A DNA stretch of 64,000 nucleotides from positions 62,001 through 126,000 of the forward strand of contig NZ_MDKE01000044.1 in the NCBI RefSeq assembly GCF_001870485.1, given 5' to 3'. Source of the stretch: Oceanisphaera psychrotolerans (GTDB taxonomy: Bacteria; Pseudomonadota; Gammaproteobacteria; Enterobacterales; Aeromonadaceae). Both the position numbers and the translations under genes were made by a program. The notes under the pieces were generated by a model. The model saw only the letters and a program-made list of their open reading frames with translations, was not told the origin of the DNA and ran no database searches. Below, piece after piece: positions 27,341 through 36,322 of this stretch (position 1 is its first letter; each line of letters starts with the position of its first letter).

Positions 27341-28090
27341 ATGAGCCTGCCCTTGAACCAGACCACTCTCTTTATTGCAGATTTGCACCTGAGCGCCGGG
27401 CGCCCGGACATTACTGCCGCCTTTCTGCGCTTCATGCGGGAGGAAGCGAACCAGGCCGAGGCGCTGTATGTGCTGGGAGACCTGTTCGAGTTCTCCATCG
27501 GTGACGACGAACCGAGCGAGCTGAACGACCAGGTAGCGGCGGCGTTCCGGGCCTGCGGCGAGCAGGGCACGCCGGTGTATTTCATTCACGGCAACCGGGA
27601 TTTCATGGTCGGTCGCCGCTTTGCCCGCGAAGCCGGCATGACGCTGCTGCCCGAGCATCAGGTCATTGACCTCTACGGCGAGCCGACCCTGATCATGCAC
27701 GGCGATACCCTTTGCATCGACGATGCCGGTTATCAGCGCTATCGCCGCATCACCCGCTGGCGCTGGCTGCAATGGCTGTTTCTGCGGTTGCCACTCAGCC
27801 GGCGGATGCGGATTGCCGACGGCATTCGTGGCAAAAGCGCCGAATCCAAGGAAAACAAGGTGATGCAGGTGATGGATGTGAATCAGGCCGAGGTCGAGCG
27901 CCAAATGCAGCATTATCAGGTGCGTTCGCTCATTCACGGCCATACCCACAGACCCGCCATTCATCAGCTCTGTATCGAGGACGAGCCCGCCCGGCGCATC
28001 GTGCTGGGTGATTGGTACACTCAGGGCAGCGTACTGGTGGTCACCCCCAAAGGGGTGGAATTGCAGAGCAGAATCCTGCCGGCAGGCTGA
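27341..28090 (+). CDS. lpxH: UDP-2,3-diacylglucosamine diphosphatase
   Basis: 249 residues, metallophosphoesterase of lipid A synthesis (UDP-diacylglucosamine to lipid X). Metal motifs in order: FIADLHLSAGRPD (DLH), LGDLFEFSIGDD, HGNRDFMVG, HGDTLC and IHGHTHRPAIH. The ATG at 27341 matches homologues, but there is no Shine-Dalgarno and a strong terminator ends 16 bp upstream, so either translation is near leaderless or transcription comes through the terminator. The frame continues upstream through the terminator without protein character. Confidence 0.95.
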   Translation: MSLPLNQTTLFIADLHLSAGRPDITAAFLRFMREEANQAEALYVLGDLFEFSIGDDEPSELNDQVAAAFRACGEQGTPVYFIHGNRDFMVGRRFAREAGMTLLPEHQVIDLYGEPTLIMHGDTLCIDDAGYQRYRRITRWRWLQWLFLRLPLSRRMRIADGIRGKSAESKENKVMQVMDVNQAEVERQMQHYQVRSLIHGHTHRPAIHQLCIEDEPARRIVLGDWYTQGSVLVVTPKGVELQSRILPAG

Positions 28091-28099
28091 GGAGCCACA

Positions 28100-28774
28100 A
28101 TGCGTATTCTGGTGGTGGAAGACAATCCGGATATTCTGGTGAATATCGTCGATTACCTGACCCTGAAACACTGCGTGGTGGATGCCATGTACAACGGGGC
28201 CGCCGCACTGAATCAGCTCCGGCAACAGGAATATGATCTGCTGGTGCTGGATTTATCCCTGCCGGGAATGGATGGCCTGGCGCTGTGCCGGCAGTTGCGT
28301 GCCGAACAGAATCCGCTGCCGGTGGTGATGCTGACCGCGCGGGATACCCTGGACGACAAACTCGGCGGTTTCGAGGTGGGAGCCGACGATTATCTGGTGA
28401 AACCCTTCGCCTTGCCCGAGTTGTGGTCGCGTATTCAGGCGGTACTCAAACGCAGCCAGAAACAACAGGTGCGGCGGTTGCAGGTGGCGGAGCTGAGCCT
28501 GGATCTCGACCTCCGTCAGGCCAGCCGTGGCGGACAATTGCTCAGCCTCAATCCCAAGTGCCTGAAGCTGCTCGAGATACTGATGCGCCATTCACCCCAT
28601 GTGGTGAGCCGTGAGACCCTGATCGCCGAGCTGTGGGCCGATGATCCGCCCGACAGCGATGGCCTCAAATCCCACATTTATCTGTTGCGCAGCCAGCTGG
28701 ACAAGCCCTTCGACAGTGCCTTGCTGCACACCGTGCACGGCCTGGGTTACCGGCTGGTGGCCGGGGACGACTAA
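28100..28774 (+). CDS. OmpR/PhoB-family response regulator
   Basis: 224 residues: receiver domain MRILVVEDNPDILVNIVDYL with acidic pair ED, phospho-acceptor Asp in LLVLDLSLPGMDGLAL (about residue 51), Thr switch in MLTARDT, Lys in YLVKPFALPE; then a winged-helix trans_reg_C domain ending HTVHGLGYRLV. It sits 9 bp after lpxH and 1 bp before a histidine kinase, and next to eptA and dgkA. By position it resembles PmrA or the Vibrio CarR/VprA type regulators of lipid A modification, but that is inference. Confidence 0.92.
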   Translation: MRILVVEDNPDILVNIVDYLTLKHCVVDAMYNGAAALNQLRQQEYDLLVLDLSLPGMDGLALCRQLRAEQNPLPVVMLTARDTLDDKLGGFEVGADDYLVKPFALPELWSRIQAVLKRSQKQQVRRLQVAELSLDLDLRQASRGGQLLSLNPKCLKLLEILMRHSPHVVSRETLIAELWADDPPDSDGLKSHIYLLRSQLDKPFDSALLHTVHGLGYRLVAGDD

Positions 28775-28775
28775 G

Positions 28776-30028
28776 ATGCCGATGACCATCAAATCCCGGC
28801 TGCAACTGGCGTTGAACCTGGTGATAGTGGCCATCAGCTCTCTGGCGGCGGTGGGCATGGTGCTGCTGATCTTCTGGTTTGAAGACACCCTGTTTTACAA
28901 CCACCTGCAAAGCGATCTGAGTGACCAGATCCGTAACCATCAGGCGGTCACCACACCGCTGGTATTGCCGATGACCGATACCACCTATTACAAGCTGCCC
29001 AGGGCCGATCAGCAGCGGTTGCCGGAGGCGTTTCGCGGTTATCCCCAGGGCGGGCACGAGGTGCTGCTGCCCGGCAAGGCCTATAACCTGTTCGTGCGTC
29101 ATGACGGCGGCTGGATCCATGTGCTGGTGCAGGATCAGAGCGAGTTCGAGCGTTACGAGCTGATGGTGTTGGCCGGGGTCAGCCTCGGCGTTCTGCTGGT
29201 GTGGGGGCTGGGCTTCATCTTGTCCCGGCGTTTGAGCCGGCAGATCTTGCAGCCGGTGTCGCGACTCGCCGCCGAGGTGGCCACCTTGCCGCAACAGCCC
29301 GGCCGCCGACTCGAGATGAACTACCCGGCGGATGAAACCGGCCGGCTGGCGCGCAGCTTCGACCGTTATGTGCTGCGGGTGAATGAGTTGCTGCTCAGGG
29401 AGCAGCAGTTTTCTGCCAACGCCAGCCATGAGCTGCGTACCCCCATGATGGTCATTCGGGGGGCGGTCGACATGCTGAAGGAAAGCGAGCCGCATGCGGC
29501 CGGGCTGCGCCAGTTGCAGCGAATCGACGGTGCCCTGCAGCAGATGCAGCAGCAGACGGAGTTGTTTTTACAGCTGTCCCGCACTCCCGACTCGCTGTCC
29601 GGCAAAGATGACGAGCAACCGCTGACGGACATCGCCGCCCGGCAACTGGCCCACTGGCAACCGCTGGCCGAGGCCAGGGGGCTGGCGTTGCAGCTTGAAG
29701 ACAACGGCGAAGTGGGGCAGCGCCCGGCGACCATGATGATAGCGGTGCTGAACAACCTGCTGCGCAATGCCATGCAGCACACCGCCGAGGGTGAAATCCG
29801 TGTTCGGCTGGATGCGCATTATCTGCAGGTATCCGATACCGGCAGCGGCATTGCCGCCGGTGTGCAGGACCGGGTACGCACCCGTGGGGTCAGCGAAGCC
29901 AACCCCGCCGGTTTCGGGCTGGGGCTGGCCATCGTCGAGCGCATCTGCGAGCACCAGGCTGGCGGCTGGCAATCGAGGCCAATGCGCCCGCCGGCACCCG
30001 GGTGACGGTTTATTTTGACGCGGTCTGA
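28776..30028 (+). pseudogene. Sensor histidine kinase with a 1-bp frameshift near its C terminus
   Basis: Two transmembrane helices (about residues 10-32 and 130-150) bracket a periplasmic sensor of about 95 residues; then a HAMP-like linker, H-box SANASHELRTPMMVIRGAV, N-box NNLLRNAMQHTAEG, G1 VSDTGSGIAAG and G2 GFGLGLAIVERICEHQ. At 29957-29958 a GG stands where GGG would restore GWRLAIEANAPAGTRVTVYF and a stop at 30028. As sequenced, the frame ends at 30005 after an out-of-frame tail. All catalytic boxes precede the break, so the kinase may work either way. Partner of the response regulator at 28100; the restored end overlaps the eptA end by 19 bp. Confidence 0.88.
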
Positions 30029-31716
30029 TTCAGTGCCAGCCGGCCCTGGCCTCGGCAGTCATTGAACAGATCCATTTCCGGCCGGTAGAGCTCGGTCGAG
30101 ATGTCCATCAAGCCGAGAATGGAGTCAAACAGGTTGTCGTGCGAATAGGCGTTGGTATTGGCCGCTTGTCCCAGACATTGTTCATCCAGCTGTTTGTCGG
30201 CCACAAAGGCGTCGGAAAACCAGGTCAGCATGGGCACGTGGGTCTGCTCTGTGGGGGCCAGCGAATAGGGCATGCCATGCAGATACAGGCCCGACTCACC
30301 CAGCGACTCCCCATGATCCGACACATACAGCATCCCCGTGCTCAAGTCCTGCCGTTGCTGCAGTAACTTGATCACCTCACTCATGATGTAATCGGAATAA
30401 TACAGGGTGTTGTCATAGGTATTGTTCAGCTGGCGGGCGTCGCAATTCTGGATGTCGCTGCGCTGGCAATCCGGCTGAAAGTGGGAAAATTCGGCGGGGT
30501 AGCGTTTGTAATAGGTCGGACCGTGGCTGCCCACCATGTGCAGCACCATGATGTTGTTTTGCCCGCTGAGCTGGTCGAGCTGGGCGCGTAGTCCGTCCAG
30601 CAGCACCTGATCCTGGCAGTAGTCACCGTCACAGACCGGATTGGTGGCATCGGGTTTGAACTCGATGGTCTTGATGTGGCCGCAGACGCCTTTACAGCCG
30701 CCGTCGTTTTCCAACCACAGGGTGTTGACGCCGGCCCGCTGCACGATATCCATCAGGTTATCCTGATTGGCAGCCTGGGTGTCGGAAAAATCCCGGTGCG
30801 ACAGGCGCGAGAACATGCAGGGCACCGACACCGCGGTGGCGGTACCGCAAGAAGACACCTGCTCAAAATAGGTGACCCCCAGTGGCTGGGTAAAGGCATT
30901 GGTGTCGCGCTCGTAGCCGCCGAGTTGAAAATTGTCGGCCCGGGCGGTCTCGCCCACCATCAGCACCAGCAGATGTTTGCGGCCGTCTTGCGCCTGAGCG
31001 GTCAGCGTGGCGTCTTCCCCCAGCGTCCGGTAGGGAATGTCTTCCTTGAAGTATTTCTCGTTTACATAGCCATAAAGGCTGTGGGAGAAGTGGGTTGGAA
31101 TGATCATCTTGTCGAGATAGTGATTGTTGCGCCCGACCGAGGCGTAGTCCTTGTAGTAAAACGCGGCGACGAGCAGGATCACCACGATCGACACCGTGAC
31201 GGAAGCGAACTTCATCCCCAGCTCACGAACGACGGTGCTGCGCCGAATGTTCAGCTTCAGGATGAGCGCCGCCGGCAGAAGGCCGGTCAGCACAAACCAG
31301 AGCACGGCGGTGAGGTTGAGATAGGATTTGGCCTCGCCGCTGTTGGTTTCCAGGATATTGACGATCATGTCCCGGTCCACAATGGTGCCGTAGTTGTACA
31401 TGGCATAATTCAGCAGGGATGACACCAGAATAAACAACACCAGTACCGGTTTTTCGCCACGAAAAACGGTGAGCAGGCTGAAAATGACGTTGAAGCAGGC
31501 GACGAAAAACAAGGGGATGGTGAGCAGGAAGCCGAGACGAACCTGCTCCAGGCTGCCGATAATGGTAACCAGTCTGGTCAGCAGAGCCACATTCAGCACC
31601 AGAAAAAAGTAGCAGGAGACCAAAAAGACCAGGCGGGTCGGTGTCAGTGACAGCCCGGTTTTTGATGATATTTGCCTGGGTGTCGGCTTGTTTGATGACT
31701 CGGTTAATGAGGCCAT
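30010..31716 (-). CDS. eptA: Lipid A phosphoethanolamine transferase (EptA/MCR-like)
   Basis: 568 residues. Five N-terminal transmembrane helices (about 28-190) precede a periplasmic sulfatase-fold domain. The nucleophile Thr258 lies in VGETARADN, with cysteines in SSCGTATAVSVPCMFS and NDGGCKGVCGH, and metal ligands around SDHGESLGE. The SCGTATAVSVPCMFS and ENDGGCKGVC blocks are shared by EptA and MCR-type enzymes, which move phosphoethanolamine from PE to lipid A and lower polymyxin binding. It is divergent from dgkA, which recycles the diacylglycerol product. It has an N-terminal extension of about 25 residues before the first helix. Confidence 0.95.
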   Translation of the reverse strand: MASLTESSNKPTPRQISSKTGLSLTPTRLVFLVSCYFFLVLNVALLTRLVTIIGSLEQVRLGFLLTIPLFFVACFNVIFSLLTVFRGEKPVLVLFILVSSLLNYAMYNYGTIVDRDMIVNILETNSGEAKSYLNLTAVLWFVLTGLLPAALILKLNIRRSTVVRELGMKFASVTVSIVVILLVAAFYYKDYASVGRNNHYLDKMIIPTHFSHSLYGYVNEKYFKEDIPYRTLGEDATLTAQAQDGRKHLLVLMVGETARADNFQLGGYERDTNAFTQPLGVTYFEQVSSCGTATAVSVPCMFSRLSHRDFSDTQAANQDNLMDIVQRAGVNTLWLENDGGCKGVCGHIKTIEFKPDATNPVCDGDYCQDQVLLDGLRAQLDQLSGQNNIMVLHMVGSHGPTYYKRYPAEFSHFQPDCQRSDIQNCDARQLNNTYDNTLYYSDYIMSEVIKLLQQRQDLSTGMLYVSDHGESLGESGLYLHGMPYSLAPTEQTHVPMLTWFSDAFVADKQLDEQCLGQAANTNAYSHDNLFDSILGLMDISTELYRPEMDLFNDCRGQGRLALNQTASK

Positions 31717-31777
31717 GGGCGGCTCCCTGTTAGAGGTAAAATGATGACGATTACCCCATGCTATGCCCGACCAGGTA

Positions 31778-31819
31778 AAAAAAAGGTCAAATCCGGCCGC
31801 CGTTTTTCGACCTTTTTTT
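31778..31819. repeat. Inverted repeat in the eptA/dgkA divergent region
   Basis: AAAAAAAGGTC (31778-31788) and GACCTTTTTTT (31809-31819), perfect 11-bp arms 20 bp apart. It resembles a two-way terminator or a regulator site between the divergent genes. Confidence 0.55.
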
Positions 31820-31942
31820 CACCGGGCCCGAAGCATGATGAGACCCTTGCTGGCTGGCGCAGGACGCTTCGACATATAATCGACGGCCTCGTGAAGGCTG
31901 ACCAGCCGAAACAAACCACACCAACAAAATGGAACTGCTCTT

Positions 31943-32320
31943 ATGAAACCAGGAAAAACAGGACTGGCGCGTATCATTGCCGCCGGTGGCTATTCGTTGC
32001 AGGGGCTGAAGAGTGCCTATCGGCATGAAGCGGCCTTTCGTCAGGAATGCTGGCTGGTGGCGGTGTTGCTGCCGGTGGCGCTGATCTGGCACCCGGGAGT
32101 GGTGGAAACCCTGTTGCTGATTGGCAGCCTGATGCTGATACCGATAGTGGAGCTGCTCAACTCGGCGCTGGAGGCGGTGGTGGATCGCATCGGCCCCGAG
32201 CATCACGAGCTGTCGGGCCGGGCCAAGGACATGGGCTCGGCGGCGGTGCTGCTGACCATGCTGCTGATGGGGCTGGTCTGGGGGCTGGTGTGGCTCGATA
32301 CGGTGTTTTTATTCCGGTGA
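31943..32320 (+). CDS. dgkA: Diacylglycerol kinase
   Basis: 125 residues with three transmembrane helices, the size of E. coli DgkA (122 aa). Catalytic landmarks: GYSLQGLKSAYRHEAAFRQE with the catalytic Glu, VVETLLLIGSLMLIPIVELLNSALEAVVD with the ELLNSAIE metal motif, and GRAKDMGSAAVL. It phosphorylates diacylglycerol left over from EptA and other PE-dependent transferases. Divergent from eptA, a pairing also seen with mcr-3. Confidence 0.97.
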   Translation: MKPGKTGLARIIAAGGYSLQGLKSAYRHEAAFRQECWLVAVLLPVALIWHPGVVETLLLIGSLMLIPIVELLNSALEAVVDRIGPEHHELSGRAKDMGSAAVLLTMLLMGLVWGLVWLDTVFLFR

Positions 32321-32341
32321 CACCCATCGGCGCTTAACATA

Positions 32342-32360
32342 CCATTAACGTTGTTAATGG
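32342..32360. repeat. Hairpin CCATTAAC-gtt-GTTAATGG downstream of dgkA
   Basis: Perfect 8-bp stem 22 bp after the dgkA stop and 125 bp before the creatinase start. No T run follows; it could be a terminator remnant or an operator of the creatinase gene. Confidence 0.45.
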
Positions 32361-32484
32361 CAGGATTTAAATTATTCATTTCTGTTATGACGAGGCCGAA
32401 CTTAGTATCAGGTCATGCGCCAGGTCCGGTTGTTTCAGCGGCGCAGTCAACCCTGTTACTGTCATAGAGGAAGGAAGCCTTATC

Positions 32485-33696
32485 ATGCAAATGCCACAGA
32501 CCCTGAATATTCCCAACGGCGAAAAAGTCCGGGGCATGTTTTCCAACGAAGAAATGACCTCACGTCAGTCCAGACTGCGCGGCTACATGGCCGCTCACGA
32601 TGTCGATGCCGTGCTGTTTACTTCTTATCACAACATCAACTATTTCAGTGACTTCGTCTATTGCCGCTTCGGCCGTGACTACGGCCTGGCCGTGACCCAG
32701 CACATTCACACCACCATTACCGCCAACATCGACGGTGGCCAGCCTTACCGTCGCAACGCCCTGGGCGACAACCTGGTGTATACCGACTGGCAGAAAGACA
32801 ACTTCTTCCATGCGGTCAAGTCGCTGATCGGCGGTGCCCGGCGCGTGGGCGTGGAATTCGACCACCTGAGCCTGCAAAACCTGGACAAGCTGAAGGCCGC
32901 CTTGCCGGACGCCGAATTCGTCGACATCGGCGTGCCCACCATGAAGATGCGCATGATCAAGTCGGCGGAAGAAATCGCGCTGATCAAGCAGGGTGCCCGG
33001 GTCGCCGATGTGGGTGGTGCCGCCATTCGTGACGCCATCGGCGTGGGCGTGCCGGAATACGAAGTGGCGCTGGCCGGTACCCAGGCCATGGTGCGCGAAA
33101 TTGCTAAAACCTTCCCCCATGGCGAGCTGATGGACACCTGGGTCTGGTTCCAGTCCGGTATCAACACCGACGGCGCCCACAACCCGGTCACCAGCCGCAA
33201 GATTGAAGCCGGCGACATTCTGAGCCTGAACACCTTCCCGATGATCGGCGGCTACTACACGGCGCTGGAACGTACCCTGTTCAGCGAGCATGTTTCCGAC
33301 CGTCACCTGGAGTTGTGGGAGCTCAACTGCAAGGTACACCGTCGTGGTCTGGAACTGATCAAGGCCGGTACTCGCTGCTGCGACATCGCCCACGAGCTGA
33401 ACGAAATTTTCGCCGAGCAGGATGCGCTGCAGTACCGCACTTTTGGCTACGGTCATTCCTTCGGTACCCTCAGTCACTACTACGGTCGTGAAGCGGGTCT
33501 GGAGCTGCGTGAAGATATCGAAACGGTACTGGAGCCGGGCATGGTGGTCTCCATGGAGCCGATGATCATGCTGCCGGAAGGCATGCCGGGTGCCGGTGGT
33601 TATCGTGAACACGACATTCTGGTGATCAGCGACAGCGGCGTGGAAAACATCACCCGCTTCCCGTTCGGGCCCGAGCACAACATCATTAAAGGCTAA
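32485..33696 (+). CDS. Creatinase (creatine amidinohydrolase)
   Basis: 403 residues, the same length as Pseudomonas putida creatinase, and closely similar from end to end: SYHNINYFSDFVYC, NIDGGQPYRRNALGDN, KMRMIKSAEEIALI, MDTWVWFQSGINTDGAHNPV, FGYGHSFGTLSHYYGREAGL and SMEPMIMLPEGMPGAGGYRE. The fold is pita-bread (M24-like) but metal-free, with the catalytic His in GAHNPV-type and GHSFGT segments. It hydrolyses creatine to sarcosine and urea. GC-rich, like the core genome, and closed by its own terminator; the creatininase that would feed it is in the AT-rich block just downstream. Confidence 0.96.
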   Translation: MQMPQTLNIPNGEKVRGMFSNEEMTSRQSRLRGYMAAHDVDAVLFTSYHNINYFSDFVYCRFGRDYGLAVTQHIHTTITANIDGGQPYRRNALGDNLVYTDWQKDNFFHAVKSLIGGARRVGVEFDHLSLQNLDKLKAALPDAEFVDIGVPTMKMRMIKSAEEIALIKQGARVADVGGAAIRDAIGVGVPEYEVALAGTQAMVREIAKTFPHGELMDTWVWFQSGINTDGAHNPVTSRKIEAGDILSLNTFPMIGGYYTALERTLFSEHVSDRHLELWELNCKVHRRGLELIKAGTRCCDIAHELNEIFAEQDALQYRTFGYGHSFGTLSHYYGREAGLELREDIETVLEPGMVVSMEPMIMLPEGMPGAGGYREHDILVISDSGVENITRFPFGPEHNIIKG

Positions 33697-33699
33697 GGA

Positions 33700-33729
33700 A
33701 AAAGCCCATCTCTCATCAGATGGGCTTTT
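33700..33729 (+). terminator. Terminator of the creatinase gene
   Basis: AAAAGCCCATCT-ctcatc-AGATGGGCTTTT, a 12-bp perfect stem with T tract, 4 bp after the stop. It marks the left boundary of the AT-rich block. Confidence 0.95.
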
Positions 33730-33886
33730 AACTTTGAAGGTATATCGTTATTTTTGGTTGAAAATGAGGTGGGGAATTAAAATTTATATACGATATAGAA
33801 ATACAGCATAAATCATTATGCTGATATATCTAAAAACAGGGAAAGGCCTATTGAATGTCACTTCTAAGGATAAGGAGTAGAAAGTT

Positions 33887-35482
33887 ATGGTTCTTAATGA
33901 AGGCCCTTTAAAGGGTATAAATCCCCATATAATGTTTATATCTCTAGCTATTACAGTGGCACTGGTTGTATTCGCACTTGCTTTTCCTAGTCAATCATCA
34001 CTGATGGTTGACCAGGTAAGAACCGTGATTACGATAGCAGCCAATTTCTGGTATATCTCGCTGGCGGCATTCTTTCTGGCCTTTTGTATTTGGATCGGAT
34101 TCAGCAAATACGGGAAAATACGGCTTGGGCGAGACGATGATAAGCCCGAGTTTGGATACTTTGCCTGGTTCGCCATGGTTTATGCGGCGGGTCAGGGTAT
34201 TGGTATCATCTTCTGGTCGATAGCCGAGCCAATGTTTCACTTCTCCAGTGGTTCGCCATTTTCTACAGATGTGACTAATGAGGCTGCTGCAACTTCTGCA
34301 ATTGCCATTTCATTTTTCCACTGGGGTTTGAATGCCTGGGCTATATATTGTGTAGTTGGGCTGTCTTTAGCCTTTGTCTGCTACAGATTAGATAAACCAC
34401 TCAGTATTCGATATACCTTGTACCCCTTGTTTGGTGAAAAAGTGACCGGGAAATGGGGGGTGTTAATCGATGTTATCGCTGTTTTTGCAACCTTGTTTGG
34501 TATCGCTACTTCATTGGGTATGGGAGCGCAGCAGATCAATGCCGGCTTGTCCGAGGTATGGGGTATCCCCCAAAGTTCCTCTGTTCAGCTGATTTTGATC
34601 GTTGTTATCACCCTGTGCGCCCTGATCTCGGTGCTTACCGGTCTGAAAAAAGGCGTGAAATATCTTTCGATAGGAAACATGTGGCTGACCATTGTCTTGT
34701 TGCTGTTTTTCTTCCTGTTCGGCCCCACCCTTTACATTGTAAAAACCTTCTTTAGCGGCACTTTTGAATACATCATGCAGTTCTTCAACTTCAACGTTTT
34801 CGTCGAAAGTTCATCCAGCAGGGTAGGTGATGAAGATGCAAGCTGGAAAAGTATGTGGCAAGGCTGGTGGACCGTATTCTATTGGGGCTGGTGGATGTCC
34901 TGGGCTCCTTTCGTTGGTGTTTTTGTGGCGAGAGTATCCAGAGGCCGGACTATTCGAGAATTTATATGGGGTGTAGTAGGTGTATCCTCGCTTCTGTCAT
35001 TTGTGTGGATAGCAGCTTATGGTGGCACAGCCTTATACCTTGACTTATTTAAAGATGCAGGCATAGCCGCAGTCGTCAGCAGTGATGTTTCCAAGGCACT
35101 GTATGCCACCTTTGCCGGTATGGATCTCGGTTATCTGTCAACAGGCGCCATGATTGTCGGTACCATTCTGGTAGCCACCTACTTCATAACATCATCCGAT
35201 TCGGGTACATTGGTGTTGACAACCATCATGAGCGAAGGTTGTGAAAGTCCTTTGAATCGACACAGAATAATATGGGGTGTCATGCAAGGTGTTGTTGCTT
35301 CTGTTTTGTTGGTCGTCGGAGGAGATGCTGCTCTTAGTTCATTACAAACGGCTTCAATCGCCGCAGCATTGCCCTTCTCAGTCATCATGTTGCTGATGTG
35401 CTGTTCGCTATACAAAGGTGTCAGGGATGAGTTAAAAATCATGGCTGAACGCCCGGTTTATAAAGCGTCATTATCAGATTAA
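33887..35482 (+). CDS. BCCT-family transporter (candidate creatinine/creatine or betaine carrier)
   Basis: 531 residues, about twelve transmembrane segments. BCCT signature region MWQGWWTVFYWGWWMSWAPFVG followed by VFVARVSRGRTIREF (membrane helix 8, with the aromatic substrate box), and GMGAQQINAGL in helix 5. The GxGxG-like segment reads AAGQGIGIIFWSIAEPM. BCCT proteins carry quaternary or methylated amines such as betaine, carnitine and choline. Being 14 bp upstream of creatininase, it may import creatinine or creatine. Strong AAGGAG ribosome site. Markedly more AT-rich than the creatinase gene. Confidence 0.93.
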   Translation: MVLNEGPLKGINPHIMFISLAITVALVVFALAFPSQSSLMVDQVRTVITIAANFWYISLAAFFLAFCIWIGFSKYGKIRLGRDDDKPEFGYFAWFAMVYAAGQGIGIIFWSIAEPMFHFSSGSPFSTDVTNEAAATSAIAISFFHWGLNAWAIYCVVGLSLAFVCYRLDKPLSIRYTLYPLFGEKVTGKWGVLIDVIAVFATLFGIATSLGMGAQQINAGLSEVWGIPQSSSVQLILIVVITLCALISVLTGLKKGVKYLSIGNMWLTIVLLLFFFLFGPTLYIVKTFFSGTFEYIMQFFNFNVFVESSSSRVGDEDASWKSMWQGWWTVFYWGWWMSWAPFVGVFVARVSRGRTIREFIWGVVGVSSLLSFVWIAAYGGTALYLDLFKDAGIAAVVSSDVSKALYATFAGMDLGYLSTGAMIVGTILVATYFITSSDSGTLVLTTIMSEGCESPLNRHRIIWGVMQGVVASVLLVVGGDAALSSLQTASIAAALPFSVIMLLMCCSLYKGVRDELKIMAERPVYKASLSD

Positions 35483-35496
35483 TAGAGGTATAGTGT

Positions 35497-36261
35497 ATGG
35501 TTAATTTAGAACTGATGGATTGGCAAACCTACGCAGAAAAAACGAAAGAGGGTCATGCCATCATTATGTTGCCAATTGGAGCTATTGAGCAACACGGGCC
35601 TCATATGTCAATGAATCCCGACGTTTTGATCCCCAAGGCAATATCGGAGGGAGTGGCAAGGAATTCCGACTCCATTCTGGTCGCACCACCTATCTCTTAT
35701 GGATACAAGTCCCAGGTTAAGTCAGGGGGAGGTAACTTCTTCCCTGGAACAACCTGCATCAATGGCAAGACGATGATCGATACCGTAAAGGATGTCATTG
35801 TCGCTTATGCCAAACATGGAAACAGAAAGTTTGTTCTGGTGAATGGTCACTTTGAAAACTCGATGTTTCTGGTCGAAGGCATAGAGCTGGGACTAGAACA
35901 TCTGAGACACGAAGGCATCGATGCCCAGGTCATGTTGCTGTCATATTGGGACTACGTGACTCAGGAAACCATTGAGAAAGTGTTCCCAGATGGTTTTACC
36001 GGCTGGGATGTCGAGCATGGTGGGGTTCTTGAAACTTCCCTAATGCTGTACTTGCATCCCGACTGTGTGAATATGGATAAAGTGGTTCATCACGAGCCGG
36101 CAACCTTTCCTCCATATGATATATTCCCGGCAGATCAGAGCTGGGTGCCTTGTACGGGTACCTTGTCATCGGCAAAAAATGCCACTCGAGAGTATGGCGA
36201 ATTGTTGTTCAATGTTTGCGTCGATGGTATTTATCAGTCTATTACTGAAAGGTTTAGTTAA
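35497..36261 (+). CDS. Creatininase (creatinine amidohydrolase family)
   Basis: 254 residues of the creatininase family. Metal-ligand motifs: LPIGAIEQHGPHMSMNPDVL (Glu and His), VNGHFENSMFLVEGIEL and the GWDVEHGGVLETSLML block with Glu/His ligands. Length is right for Pseudomonas creatininase (about 260 aa). The family also includes formamide and guanidine-type amidohydrolases, but with a creatinase and BCCT carrier alongside, creatinine is the best substrate guess. Followed by a strong terminator. Confidence 0.88.
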   Translation: MVNLELMDWQTYAEKTKEGHAIIMLPIGAIEQHGPHMSMNPDVLIPKAISEGVARNSDSILVAPPISYGYKSQVKSGGGNFFPGTTCINGKTMIDTVKDVIVAYAKHGNRKFVLVNGHFENSMFLVEGIELGLEHLRHEGIDAQVMLLSYWDYVTQETIEKVFPDGFTGWDVEHGGVLETSLMLYLHPDCVNMDKVVHHEPATFPPYDIFPADQSWVPCTGTLSSAKNATREYGELLFNVCVDGIYQSITERFS

Positions 36262-36267
36262 TTAATG

Positions 36268-36304
36268 AAAGGCAAGCCAAATCCATGGCTTGCCTTTATT
36301 TTAT
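36268..36304 (+). terminator. Terminator or attenuator between creatininase and asnS
   Basis: AAAGGCAAGCCA-aatcca-TGGCTTGCCTTT, a 12-bp perfect stem followed by ATTTTATG. It ends about 20 bp before the asnS start codon, too close for an intervening promoter. Confidence 0.92.
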
Positions 36305-36322
36305 GATATTAGAGAGCATGTT

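Noticed and set aside
32560-33678. 372-codon open frame on the minus strand
   Set aside because: Antisense to the creatinase gene, which has full-length family similarity; no recognisable domains.
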